DNA of 11,541 nt from an uncultured Campylobacter sp. (GTDB taxonomy: Bacteria; Campylobacterota; Campylobacteria; Campylobacterales; Campylobacteraceae). The first letter of the stretch is position 1, and every line of letters starts with the position of its first letter. Below the pieces are notes generated by a model. The model saw only the letters and a program-made list of their open reading frames with translations. It did not search any database and was not told the DNA's origin. A program made the position numbers and the translations under genes. Location: contig CALCKS010000029.1 of NCBI GenBank assembly GCA_937965895.1, positions 1 to 11,541 on the forward strand, given 5' to 3'. Positions 6,411 through 11,541 of this stretch are shown piece by piece.

Positions 6411-7223
6411 TTATTTATATTCTACTTTAGCTTTTGAGCGAAGCTCGTCGCCTCTTTTTCTGATATCGTTTCTAAATTTCTCCATCTTTATGTTGCCCTC
6501 TATTTGAGGTTTAACCTCGTTTAGACCTATAGTGCCGGCAGCTTTGCTATCCTCTTTTAGGATTACGTGGTAGCCGAAATTTGATTTAACAGGTTTTTGA
6601 GTTACTTCGCCTTTTTTAAGAGCAAATGCAGCGTCCGCGAAAGGTTTTACCATTTGAGATTGGCCAAACCATCCTAGTTCGCCGCCATTAGCCGCAGAGC
6701 CTTGATCGGTAGATTTAGATTTTGCTAGCTCTTCGAATTTTTTAACCAGCTCGTCGCCTTTTAGACCTTTTAGTGCAGCTATTATGTCGTTTGCGTCTTT
6801 TTCAGTAGCCACTAGAATATGTTTGGCTCTTACTTGTGCAGGCACGGCAAATTCGGCTTTATTTTTGTTATAAAAGTCGCTGATCTCGCCTTCGCTAACT
6901 TTGATATTATCGAAAATTCTCTTCATCCAAAGATCAAGCGCGAGGTTGTTTTTTAGCTCTTCAAGCGCAGCTTTGTATTCGTCAGTCTTCTCTAGTCCGC
7001 TCTTTTTAGCCTCGTCTAGAAGTAGTTTTCTGTTGATAGTCTCATCGATCACTTTTTTCTGAGTGTCTTTAGGTAGCTGCTCTAGCGTTACGCCAGGCAT
7101 AGCAGCAAGCGTGAAAGCTACGTCCTTATCGGTTATAGCAGTTCCGTTTACGGTGGCGTACTCCGCCGCGTTTAGGCTTAGAGCCGCAGCCAAACTAAGA
7201 GATGCGAATAAAATTTTATTCAT
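6411..7223 (-). CDS. peb4: Periplasmic SurA/PpiC-type peptidyl-prolyl isomerase (PEB4/Cbf2 family)
   Basis: A chaperone/isomerase that helps outer-membrane proteins fold in the periplasm. In C. jejuni the homologue PEB4 affects adhesion, biofilm and outer-membrane protein make-up. Residues 1-20 form a Sec signal peptide ending in LNAA, with likely cleavage before EYA. Residues about 21-128 are the helical SurA-like chaperone region, and about 129-226 the parvulin domain, with RAKHILV (H135), NGGELGWFGQ (179-188) and NFGYHVILKED (H219). The 270-residue length matches PEB4. It is the first gene of the six-gene minus-strand cluster, with AAGGA before the ATG and an extended -10 promoter 35 nt upstream. 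Its position next to fba and opposite nth is as in C. jejuni. Confidence 0.94.
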   Translation of the reverse strand: MNKILFASLSLAAALSLNAAEYATVNGTAITDKDVAFTLAAMPGVTLEQLPKDTQKKVIDETINRKLLLDEAKKSGLEKTDEYKAALEELKNNLALDLWMKRIFDNIKVSEGEISDFYNKNKAEFAVPAQVRAKHILVATEKDANDIIAALKGLKGDELVKKFEELAKSKSTDQGSAANGGELGWFGQSQMVKPFADAAFALKKGEVTQKPVKSNFGYHVILKEDSKAAGTIGLNEVKPQIEGNIKMEKFRNDIRKRGDELRSKAKVEYK

Positions 7224-7257
7224 CTTTGTTCCTTAAATTTAGATTTTTGCGAGGGTG

Positions 7258-7266
7258 ATTATAGCA
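7258..7266 (-). promoter_or_regulatory. Extended -10 promoter element for the ppiC-fba cluster
   Basis: On the minus strand this reads TGCTATAAT, a perfect extended -10 box of sigma-70 type, 34 bases before the ppiC ATG. The expected start of transcription is near 7251, leaving a leader of under 30 bases with an AAGGA ribosome site. No good -35 box is seen, which is usual for Campylobacter vegetative promoters. Confidence 0.75.
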
Positions 7267-7287
7267 GGAAAGTCATTAAATATAAGT

Positions 7288-7293
7288 TATAAT
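7288..7293 (+). promoter_or_regulatory. -10 promoter element for nth
   Basis: TATAAT on the plus strand, 39 bases before the nth ATG, inside an AT-rich divergent intergenic region (7224-7332). The two -10 boxes lie about 25 bases apart, so RNA polymerases at the two promoters could interfere with each other. Confidence 0.6.
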
Positions 7294-7332
7294 TCATCGA
7301 AAATTTAAATAAAAACGGCTAAAATCGGCGCC

Positions 7333-7968
7333 ATGAGAACAAAAAAAGATATAAACGCTATCAAAAATTTATTTTTAGAGAATTTCAAAGACGCGGGCAG
7401 CGAGCTTAAATTTCGTGACCTCTACGAGCTGCTCGTGTGCGTGATGCTAAGCGCGCAGTGTACCGATAAGCGCGTAAATTTGATCACGCCTTCGCTTTTT
7501 GAAGCATACCCGGACGTAGCAAGCCTAGCTCAGGCAAATCTTGGCAGCGTCAAAACGCTCATAAGCTCCTGTAGTTTTTTTAATAACAAAGCAGAAAATT
7601 TGATCAAAATGGCAAAGAGCGTGATAAGCGAATTTAACGGCGAGATACCAACGACCGAAAAAGAGCTGATGAGTCTAGCAGGAGTAGGTCAAAAGACAGC
7701 GCACGTCGTGCTGATCGAGCATTTCGGATCAAATTTGATGGCGGTGGATACGCACGTCTTTCGCGTGGCTCACAGGCTTGGTCTTAGTAGGGGCAAGACG
7801 CCCGAAGCCGTCGAACTTGATCTAACCAAAGCCTTTAAAACGCAGCTAAACACGCTTCATCAAGCGATGGTGCTTTTTGGTCGCTACACCTGTAAAGCAA
7901 TCAAGCCAAACTGCAAAGAGTGCTTTTTAAACGAGCTGTGCAGTAGTAAAGATAAGAATTTCCCGTAA
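7333..7968 (+). CDS. nth: Endonuclease III (DNA glycosylase/AP lyase)
   Basis: Base-excision repair enzyme that removes oxidised pyrimidines such as thymine glycol and cuts the strand at the resulting abasic site. The 211-residue length equals that of E. coli Nth. The helix-hairpin-helix LAGVGQKTAHV holds catalytic lysine K121, and MAVDTHVFRVAHRLG holds catalytic aspartate D139. The C-terminal [4Fe-4S] cluster motif C-x6-C-x2-C-x5-C is complete at C187, C194, C197 and C203. No clear ribosome site precedes the ATG, so translation may be weak; the start is supported by length and by the -10 box 39 nt upstream. It is the only plus-strand gene here, divergent from ppiC as in C. jejuni (Cj0595c, as I recall). 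Confidence 0.97.
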   Translation: MRTKKDINAIKNLFLENFKDAGSELKFRDLYELLVCVMLSAQCTDKRVNLITPSLFEAYPDVASLAQANLGSVKTLISSCSFFNNKAENLIKMAKSVISEFNGEIPTTEKELMSLAGVGQKTAHVVLIEHFGSNLMAVDTHVFRVAHRLGLSRGKTPEAVELDLTKAFKTQLNTLHQAMVLFGRYTCKAIKPNCKECFLNELCSSKDKNFP

Positions 7969-8000
7969 AAATTTTAGCCTGAAAATGTGGGCTTAAATTT
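7969..8000 (+). terminator. Inverted repeat right after nth, possible terminator
   Basis: AAATTTTAGCC (7969-7979) pairs with GGGCTTAAATTT (7989-8000) around a 9-base loop, beginning at the base after the nth stop. The stem is nearly perfect but ends in AAATTT rather than a pure T-run, so termination may be inefficient. Confidence 0.45.
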
Positions 8001-8105
8001 GACGGAATTTTAAAATTTTGATTTTTGACAGCTACGTTTATTATGAGATGTATTTTATAAAAATCACTGCAAATTTTAAAATCAAATTTGAATGCAAGAA
8101 GCCAG

Positions 8106-8137
8106 GGCTAAGTATCGCGAGATGATTTTGAAAGTTG
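8106..8137 (+). repeat. Short dispersed repeat motif, copy B
   Basis: Second copy of the motif at 132-163 (24 of 32 positions equal, no gaps). It includes GAGATGATTTT and ends in GTTG. It lies 12 bases before a large inverted repeat, as copy A lies 4 bases before a smaller one. Confidence 0.5.
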
Positions 8138-8149
8138 TGCAGAAAATTT

Positions 8150-8271
8150 AAAGGCGAAGTATTTTTTCTTTAGACTAGGCGGAAACGACGGAGGCGAGGG
8201 AGCGTATATGTAATACGTGACCGAAGCCGACCGAGTTTCCAACGACGTATAAAGGAAAAAGACAAGCCTTT
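8150..8271. repeat. 122-bp imperfect inverted repeat
   Basis: The left arm (8150-8207) and the reverse complement of the right arm (8213-8271) agree over about two thirds of their ~58 bases. Shared blocks in order are AAAGGC at the outer tip, a TTTTT-CTTTA-AC block, GGAAAC, GGC, GG and CGTAT next to a 5-base loop (ATGTA). It begins 6 bases beyond the pepD stop and lies between two convergent genes. It may act as a bidirectional terminator, be a miniature mobile-element relic, or encode a structured RNA. No transposase or target-site duplication is evident. Confidence 0.6.
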
Positions 8272-8276
8272 CCAAG

Positions 8277-9554
8277 CTACTGAAGCCTAGCGATTATGTT
8301 TCTTACAACCTCTGCCATCATCTCCACCGACGCTATCTCACAGTGCTCGTTTACGGAGTGCGGCGAATGGATGTTGGGGCCTATGGAGCAGGCTTGCAGC
8401 TCGGGCTGTTTTGCGACCAGCACGCCGCACTCAAGGCCTGCGTGCACGGCGGCAAATTTAGCCTGCGGCTTTTGTTTTTGCAGTTCCTCAAGCACCAGAT
8501 GCGCGAAGTCGCTGATGCAAGGCGCCCAGTTCGCCGAGCGGTCGGTTACCCTGACCTCAAAACCCAGCGCGCTAGCTAGCGTAGCGGTCTCAAAGCCCAG
8601 ATTTTCGAGCCCCTCGCGCTTCATCGCGCGCCCGAAAAAATCAAACTCGATCACTTCGCCCTTCTGCTTAACGGTCGAGAGATTTATGCTTTCGTTTACC
8701 ATGCCAAGCTGCGTGTCGTAGCTGCGCACGCCCTGGGCAAAGGAGTTAATTAGCGCCAAAATTTTACCACTATTTACCAGCACGTCTGCTTCGCCCTCGC
8801 CTAGGCTCTTTACCCACGCCAGGCCGCGCTGCTTTGGCTCATGCGCGCACAGCGCCTTACACACGGCGTTTGCAGGGATCGAATTACTCCTCTCGCCAAA
8901 ATCCAGGCTTATGAGCTCACAGCCCTCCTCGGCGAGAAATTTTGCCAGCAGCTTCGTCGCGTTTGGGATATTTTTATGTATCTCGTTGCCAGAGTGCCCG
9001 CCGCTAAGCCCCGTGACGCCGATCTCGTAAATTTTACCGCTCTTTTTGACGGTCTGCGCGCCCATTTTTGCGCTTACGTTTATGCCGCCGGCGCATCCCA
9101 GCGTCACGCGGTCGTCCTCTTCGCTGTCTAAATTTAGAAGATTAGGCGATAAAATTTTACCCTTAAAGGCGTTTGCGCCCACGAGCCCGACCTCTTCGTC
9201 GTTGGTAAATAGGCACTCTAAATTCGCAAACTCCCGCATCGCGCCCATCATCATCGCCACGCCGATGCCGTCATCAGCGCCCAGAGTCGAGTTTTTCGCC
9301 CTTAGTATGCCGTTCTCTTCGATGAGTTCCAAATTGGGCGCCGCACCCACGCAAACCATGTCGTAGTGGCTTTGCAGGCAGATTTTAGGCTCGCCCTTTA
9401 CGGCGTGGATATTGCCCGCCTGATCGACGTTCACGCTAAAGCCCAGGCAGCGCGCAAAATCGGCCAAAAACTCCCTCATCTGCTCCGTTTCACAGCTGCA
9501 GTGCGGTATCTCGCACAGCTTCTTAAAATCGTTCATAACCTCGTTTTTTTGCAT
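8277..9554 (-). CDS. pepD: Aminoacyl-histidine dipeptidase (M20/PepD family)
   Basis: Cytosolic zinc dipeptidase of the PepD (carnosinase) branch of peptidase family M20, which cleaves a broad range of Xaa-His and other dipeptides. The metal site can be followed through the protein: H63 and D65 in LQSHYDMV, bridging D94 in LGADDGIG, the general-base pair E120-E121 in TNDEEVGLVGA, D143 in LNLDSEE and H399 in IHSPHS. A dimerisation/lid domain lies between about 180 and 345 (GLSGGHSG near 182-189). At 425 residues it is shorter than E. coli PepD (about 485), but all catalytic motifs are present. A perfect AAGGAG lies 7 nt before the ATG, and the stop of the MerP-like gene is only 15 nt upstream, so it is probably the last gene of that operon. 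Confidence 0.93.
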   Translation of the reverse strand: MQKNEVMNDFKKLCEIPHCSCETEQMREFLADFARCLGFSVNVDQAGNIHAVKGEPKICLQSHYDMVCVGAAPNLELIEENGILRAKNSTLGADDGIGVAMMMGAMREFANLECLFTNDEEVGLVGANAFKGKILSPNLLNLDSEEDDRVTLGCAGGINVSAKMGAQTVKKSGKIYEIGVTGLSGGHSGNEIHKNIPNATKLLAKFLAEEGCELISLDFGERSNSIPANAVCKALCAHEPKQRGLAWVKSLGEGEADVLVNSGKILALINSFAQGVRSYDTQLGMVNESINLSTVKQKGEVIEFDFFGRAMKREGLENLGFETATLASALGFEVRVTDRSANWAPCISDFAHLVLEELQKQKPQAKFAAVHAGLECGVLVAKQPELQACSIGPNIHSPHSVNEHCEIASVEMMAEVVRNIIARLQ

Positions 9555-9569
9555 GTTTGCTCCTTAAAT

Positions 9570-9830
9570 TTACTTAACTATCTCGCCCGTGTAGCCAGTC
9601 GTCGCCACCGCATCTAGCAGCTGCTTCTCGCTCACGCCGTCTTTCGTCTCGACGCGGGCGGTTTTATCGTGCAGGCTAGCCTTGGCGCTGATGACGCCGC
9701 CAACGTTCAGCAGGGCTTTTCGCACCATCGCCGTACACAGCGGGCAGTGCATCCCCTCGACTTTGATAACAAAATTTTGATTTGCAAACGCCATGCTTGC
9801 AAGCAGTAAAATAGATAGAATTTTATTCAT
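9570..9830 (-). CDS. Periplasmic heavy-metal-binding protein, MerP-like (HMA domain)
   Basis: An 86-residue exported protein with a Sec signal peptide (about 1-16, ending MAFA) and one heavy-metal-associated domain. The metal site is GMHCPLC with C29 and C32; the rest keeps the family pattern (VRKALLNVGGV, and TTGYTGEI near the end). In mercury operons MerP picks up Hg(II) in the periplasm and passes it to MerT; similar domains carry Cu(I). The gene overlaps the MerT-like gene by 8 bp, as expected for a transport pair. No mercuric reductase or MerR regulator is in the window, so mercury resistance should not be assumed. The ribosome site is AGGAA, 7 nt before the ATG. Confidence 0.88.
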   Translation of the reverse strand: MNKILSILLLASMAFANQNFVIKVEGMHCPLCTAMVRKALLNVGGVISAKASLHDKTARVETKDGVSEKQLLDAVATTGYTGEIVK

Positions 9831-10152
9831 AAATTTTTCCTAAAACTTCGGGGTATGATAGCAGAATAATCACAAAAACAGCTAAAAAAACATAGATGAA
9901 TATCCACTTTTTGCGGCGATTTGCGAGGTCGCAGGATTTTGGCTTTTTGAAAAAATAAAACGCGCTCGCCGCAAAGCAGATCGCGGCAAGTGCGGTAAAA
10001 TAAGGCCTTAGCTCGGTTAGGCTCTCTATGGCTTCCGAGCTAAGCAGGCTAAATGAAGCGCCGAAAAGTAAAAACAAAAGCGCGGGCAGGCAGCAAAGAG
10101 TCGCCGCCAGCGCGCTTGCAACCGACGCCAGTGCTAGCCAAAAGCCCTTCAT
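9823..10152 (-). CDS. MerT-like membrane metal transporter
   Basis: A 109-residue inner-membrane protein with three likely transmembrane helices (about 5-33, 50-68 and 82-100). The first has adjacent cysteines C20-C21 in ATLCCLPALLF, the site where MerT takes metal from MerP. The cytoplasmic loop of MerT usually has two more cysteines; here only C74 (KPKSCDL) is present, plus C59 in the second helix. Start and stop overlap both neighbours (4 bp with the transglutaminase gene upstream, 8 bp with the MerP-like gene downstream), so the three are probably translated together. With no MerA nearby, its metal and purpose are open: copper or another soft metal is as likely as mercury. Confidence 0.8.
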   Translation of the reverse strand: MKGFWLALASVASALAATLCCLPALLFLLFGASFSLLSSEAIESLTELRPYFTALAAICFAASAFYFFKKPKSCDLANRRKKWIFIYVFLAVFVIILLSYPEVLGKIYE

Positions 10153-11222
10153 TTGAGCTCTTGCGACTTGTAGTCGTAGCTAAATTCTTTAGGCGAATAG
10201 TAATTTAGCACGTTGTCGTCCACTTCGCCGTAAGGATAACCGAAGTTATTTAGCGGGAATTCCGCAGGTTTTGGCGATAGCACGAAGTCGCGCGCGTCGT
10301 TAAAGCCGATCCAGCACATCTCCCAGTTGCCAAATAAAAACTCGCGCACTTTTGCAAGCTTGCTATCGTCGTTGCTTAGCTTCTCGCCTAGGCGCACCTT
10401 CGCGACGTCTGCGGGATCGACCGGTATCCAGCCGTAGCCTTTTAGGTAAAATTCCGCCCTGCAGTGCTGACCGCCAGAGATCGCCGCGAGGCCCTTTTCA
10501 TCGGCCTTTCCCATCTCGTTTGAAAATCTGCTCTGTCCTACTCTGATACCAAAAATCTCGCGCGCAGGGATACCTACAGCTCTGCAAAGCCCCACGAATA
10601 CGGAGTTTATGTCGGTGCATTTACCCACTAGCTTGCCGCTTTCAAGGATCGCCTTTACGTCGCCCGTGCCGCAGCCTAGGATGCTGTTATCGCGCTGCAT
10701 GGTGTTTGCCACCCACGTGTAGATCGCTTTTGCGCGCTCCAAATCACCTTTGATTCCCTTAGTGATCTCCCCTGCTTTTTGCTTTACGATGCCGTCATTT
10801 GGGATGTGCTGAGTCGGTTTTAGATAAAATTCCGTCTCAGGACTTAGCTTTTCGTTCGGGTTAAATTTAACCTTGCTAAAATCGGTGTTTCGCTCGAAGG
10901 TCTCGACTCTAAATTTAACGCTAAGCGTCGGCTTTGCCACCTCTGCATAGTCGATGTAAAGCGTCGGGATCGCGTCGTAGTTTACCGATGGATTGGCGAA
11001 ATTGCCGTCAAATTTGATGTCGCTTACGCTCTGATACTCTCTGATAAACGGCAGCGGTATCCACAGCCTGGTTTTCTTGCCCGCCTCTAAAATTTCGTGA
11101 TTTAAAGTGAGGTCAAAAACCCTCTTGTTGCCCTTAGCTTTTTCCGCGCCTAAAACGGTGCTCGGAGTTGCCATAACGGCGCCTAAAATTGCAGTGTTTC
11201 TTAAAAAATCGCGTCTTTGCAT
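10149..11222 (-). CDS. Tat-exported transglutaminase-like protein
   Basis: This 357-residue protein has the transglutaminase-like (cysteine protease) fold. From the chosen start the N-terminus is a twin-arginine signal: MQRRDFLR, then a hydrophobic stretch ending at VLGA (about residue 26), predicting export in folded form. An N-terminal beta-rich region (about 33-135) precedes the catalytic core: C202 in GKCTDIN, H253 in GGQHCRAEF and D269 in PVDPADV form the expected triad. A longer frame reaches 11336, but it adds 38 residues ahead of the Tat motif. The inner ATG has AAGG six bases before it and fits an export signal beginning at residue 1. Substrate unknown; such proteins may act as peptidases or amidases on envelope proteins. 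It heads the cluster with the MerT/MerP-like pair, overlapping the former by 4 bp. Confidence 0.88.
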   Translation of the reverse strand: MQRRDFLRNTAILGAVMATPSTVLGAEKAKGNKRVFDLTLNHEILEAGKKTRLWIPLPFIREYQSVSDIKFDGNFANPSVNYDAIPTLYIDYAEVAKPTLSVKFRVETFERNTDFSKVKFNPNEKLSPETEFYLKPTQHIPNDGIVKQKAGEITKGIKGDLERAKAIYTWVANTMQRDNSILGCGTGDVKAILESGKLVGKCTDINSVFVGLCRAVGIPAREIFGIRVGQSRFSNEMGKADEKGLAAISGGQHCRAEFYLKGYGWIPVDPADVAKVRLGEKLSNDDSKLAKVREFLFGNWEMCWIGFNDARDFVLSPKPAEFPLNNFGYPYGEVDDNVLNYYSPKEFSYDYKSQELK

Positions 11223-11228
11223 GAAATG

Positions 11229-11232
11229 CCTT
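11229..11232 (-). promoter_or_regulatory. Ribosome binding site that fixes the transglutaminase start
   Basis: On the minus strand AAGG is followed by CATTTC and then the ATG at 11222. This spacing is good, and together with the Tat signal beginning right at this ATG it favours 11222 over the upstream ATG at 11336. Confidence 0.65.
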
Positions 11233-11243
11233 GTATAAATAAT

Positions 11244-11258
11244 AGTTGCCCCGCAACT
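11244..11258. promoter_or_regulatory. Perfect small palindrome in the promoter region of the transglutaminase-mer-like operon
   Basis: AGTTGC-CCC-GCAACT is a perfect 6-bp inverted repeat, 22 bases upstream of the ATG. On the minus strand it is followed by ATTATTTATAC, a plausible AT-rich -10 region (TATTAT at its edge). It may be an operator or a leader hairpin; no regulator gene is in view. Confidence 0.35.
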
Positions 11259-11286
11259 CTTGGGCGGTATTTTACTAAGAAAGGCT

Positions 11287-11411
11287 AAATTTGGCTTTAA
11301 ATAGCGGTGTTTCGCGTACCGTTTGGGCGTGGTCAAATTTGGATATTTTTTAAATTTTATCGGCCGAGACCTGTACCGCGAAAGTGCTAAATTTGGTTTA
11401 GTTAAATTTGG
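11287..11411 (+). repeat. Four AAATTTGG words in 125 bp
   Basis: AAATTTGG occurs at 11287, 11335, 11389 and 11404, three of them preceded by TA and one by TC. The stretch is outside the accepted reading frames. It is a local cluster of the AAATTT word that is common across the window. Confidence 0.55.
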
Positions 11412-11434
11412 CGTTGCCAGTTTGGTTTCCTTGC

Positions 11435-11468
11435 GTAAAAAAACAACCGTTTGAGGTTGTTTTTTTAC
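11435..11468. terminator. Strong bidirectional rho-independent terminator
   Basis: A perfect 14-bp inverted repeat: GTAAAAAAACAACC (11435-11448), loop GTTTGA, GGTTGTTTTTTTAC (11455-11468). There is a run of seven T on either strand after the GC-containing part. It lies upstream of the transglutaminase operon, so it most likely ends a minus-strand gene beyond 11541 and insulates the two. Confidence 0.85.
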
Positions 11469-11504
11469 TTTGTTGTAAAGGGGGTAGGGCTTGAATTACG
11501 CTCT

Positions 11505-11527
11505 GCTTTGCAGTTGCGAGGCAAAGC
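11505..11527. repeat. Hairpin at the right edge of the window
   Basis: GCTTTGC (11505-11511) and GCAAAGC (11521-11527) form a perfect 7-bp stem around a 9-base loop. A minus-strand frame is open from the window edge to a TAA at 11465-11467, just before the terminator. It could be the end of a gene, but 25 codons are too few to judge, and the palindrome argues for intergenic DNA. Confidence 0.4.
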
Positions 11528-11541
11528 CGAAGCAAAAGAGC

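Larger units (their letters stand above)
8001..8276. other. Intergenic stretch between convergent nth and pepD
   Basis: No convincing gene is seen. A 19-codon reading frame starting at the ATG at about 8093 (M-Q-E-A-R-A-K-Y-R-E-M-I-L-K-V-V-Q-K-I, stop at about 8150) has no clear ribosome site and covers the repeat motif shared with the left end of the window. The right part is a long imperfect inverted repeat. Confidence 0.5.

Noticed and set aside
8093..8150. 19-codon peptide gene
   Set aside because: It has no ribosome site and covers the dispersed DNA repeat; the matching copy at 132-163 has a disrupted frame upstream.
9570..10152. Mercury resistance operon
   Set aside because: No merA, merR or merC-type partner is in the window, and the MerT-like protein lacks part of the cysteine set. 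The family name is kept only as a likeness.
11223..11336. 38-residue N-terminal extension of the transglutaminase-like protein
   Set aside because: The Tat signal starts at the inner ATG (11222), which has a well-spaced AAGG. The extension would bury the signal and overlaps AAATTTGG repeats and the palindrome.

Overview
The window looks like a Campylobacter chromosome, probably from the higher-GC oral/enteric group around C. showae, C. rectus, C. curvus and C. concisus; species cannot be fixed from sequence alone. The case rests on gene content and order: nth diverging from a PEB4-type ppiC, followed by class II fba, a MotA-like gene and an OmpA-domain gene. As I recall, C. jejuni has the same order (Cj0595c to Cj0599). 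AAATTT words are strikingly frequent throughout.

Layout: positions 1-478 hold no convincing gene, but contain a 49-bp hairpin and three diverged copies of a ~34-bp direct repeat. From 7223 down to 479 on the minus strand lies a tightly packed six-gene cluster, probably one operon: ppiC (periplasmic SurA/parvulin chaperone), fba (class II aldolase), a MotA/ExbB/ZorA-like stator with a long cytoplasmic tail, its MotB/ZorB-like OmpA partner with a long periplasmic coiled coil, a PLP enzyme of the ACC deaminase/D-cysteine desulfhydrase family, and hisD. Gaps are 10 nt or less, or the genes overlap. The PLP gene has two oddities: an AAATTT-rich insertion of about 90 codons, and no normal start codon in front of its conserved N-terminus. 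nth (7333-7968) is transcribed the other way from a 109-bp divergent promoter region with good -10 boxes on both strands.

Positions 7969-8276 hold no convincing gene. They carry a second copy of the short motif seen near position 145 and a 122-bp imperfect inverted repeat between the convergent ends of nth and pepD. From 11222 down to 8277 is a second minus-strand cluster: a Tat-exported transglutaminase-like protein, a MerT-like membrane protein, a MerP-like periplasmic metal-binding protein and the M20 dipeptidase pepD. The first three overlap, and pepD follows after 15 nt. The right end (11223-11541) has a possible promoter with a small palindrome, four AAATTTGG words, a strong 14-bp-stem terminator and another hairpin at the window edge.

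Functionally, the left cluster mixes central metabolism (fba, hisD, the PLP enzyme) with envelope functions (the chaperone and a two-protein ion-driven motor). The right cluster suggests an envelope metal-handling pair linked to an exported transglutaminase fold. The motor pair resembles the ZorA/ZorB part of Zorya defence systems, but no Zorya effector gene is in the window, so it is better described as an orphan or housekeeping motor of unknown output.
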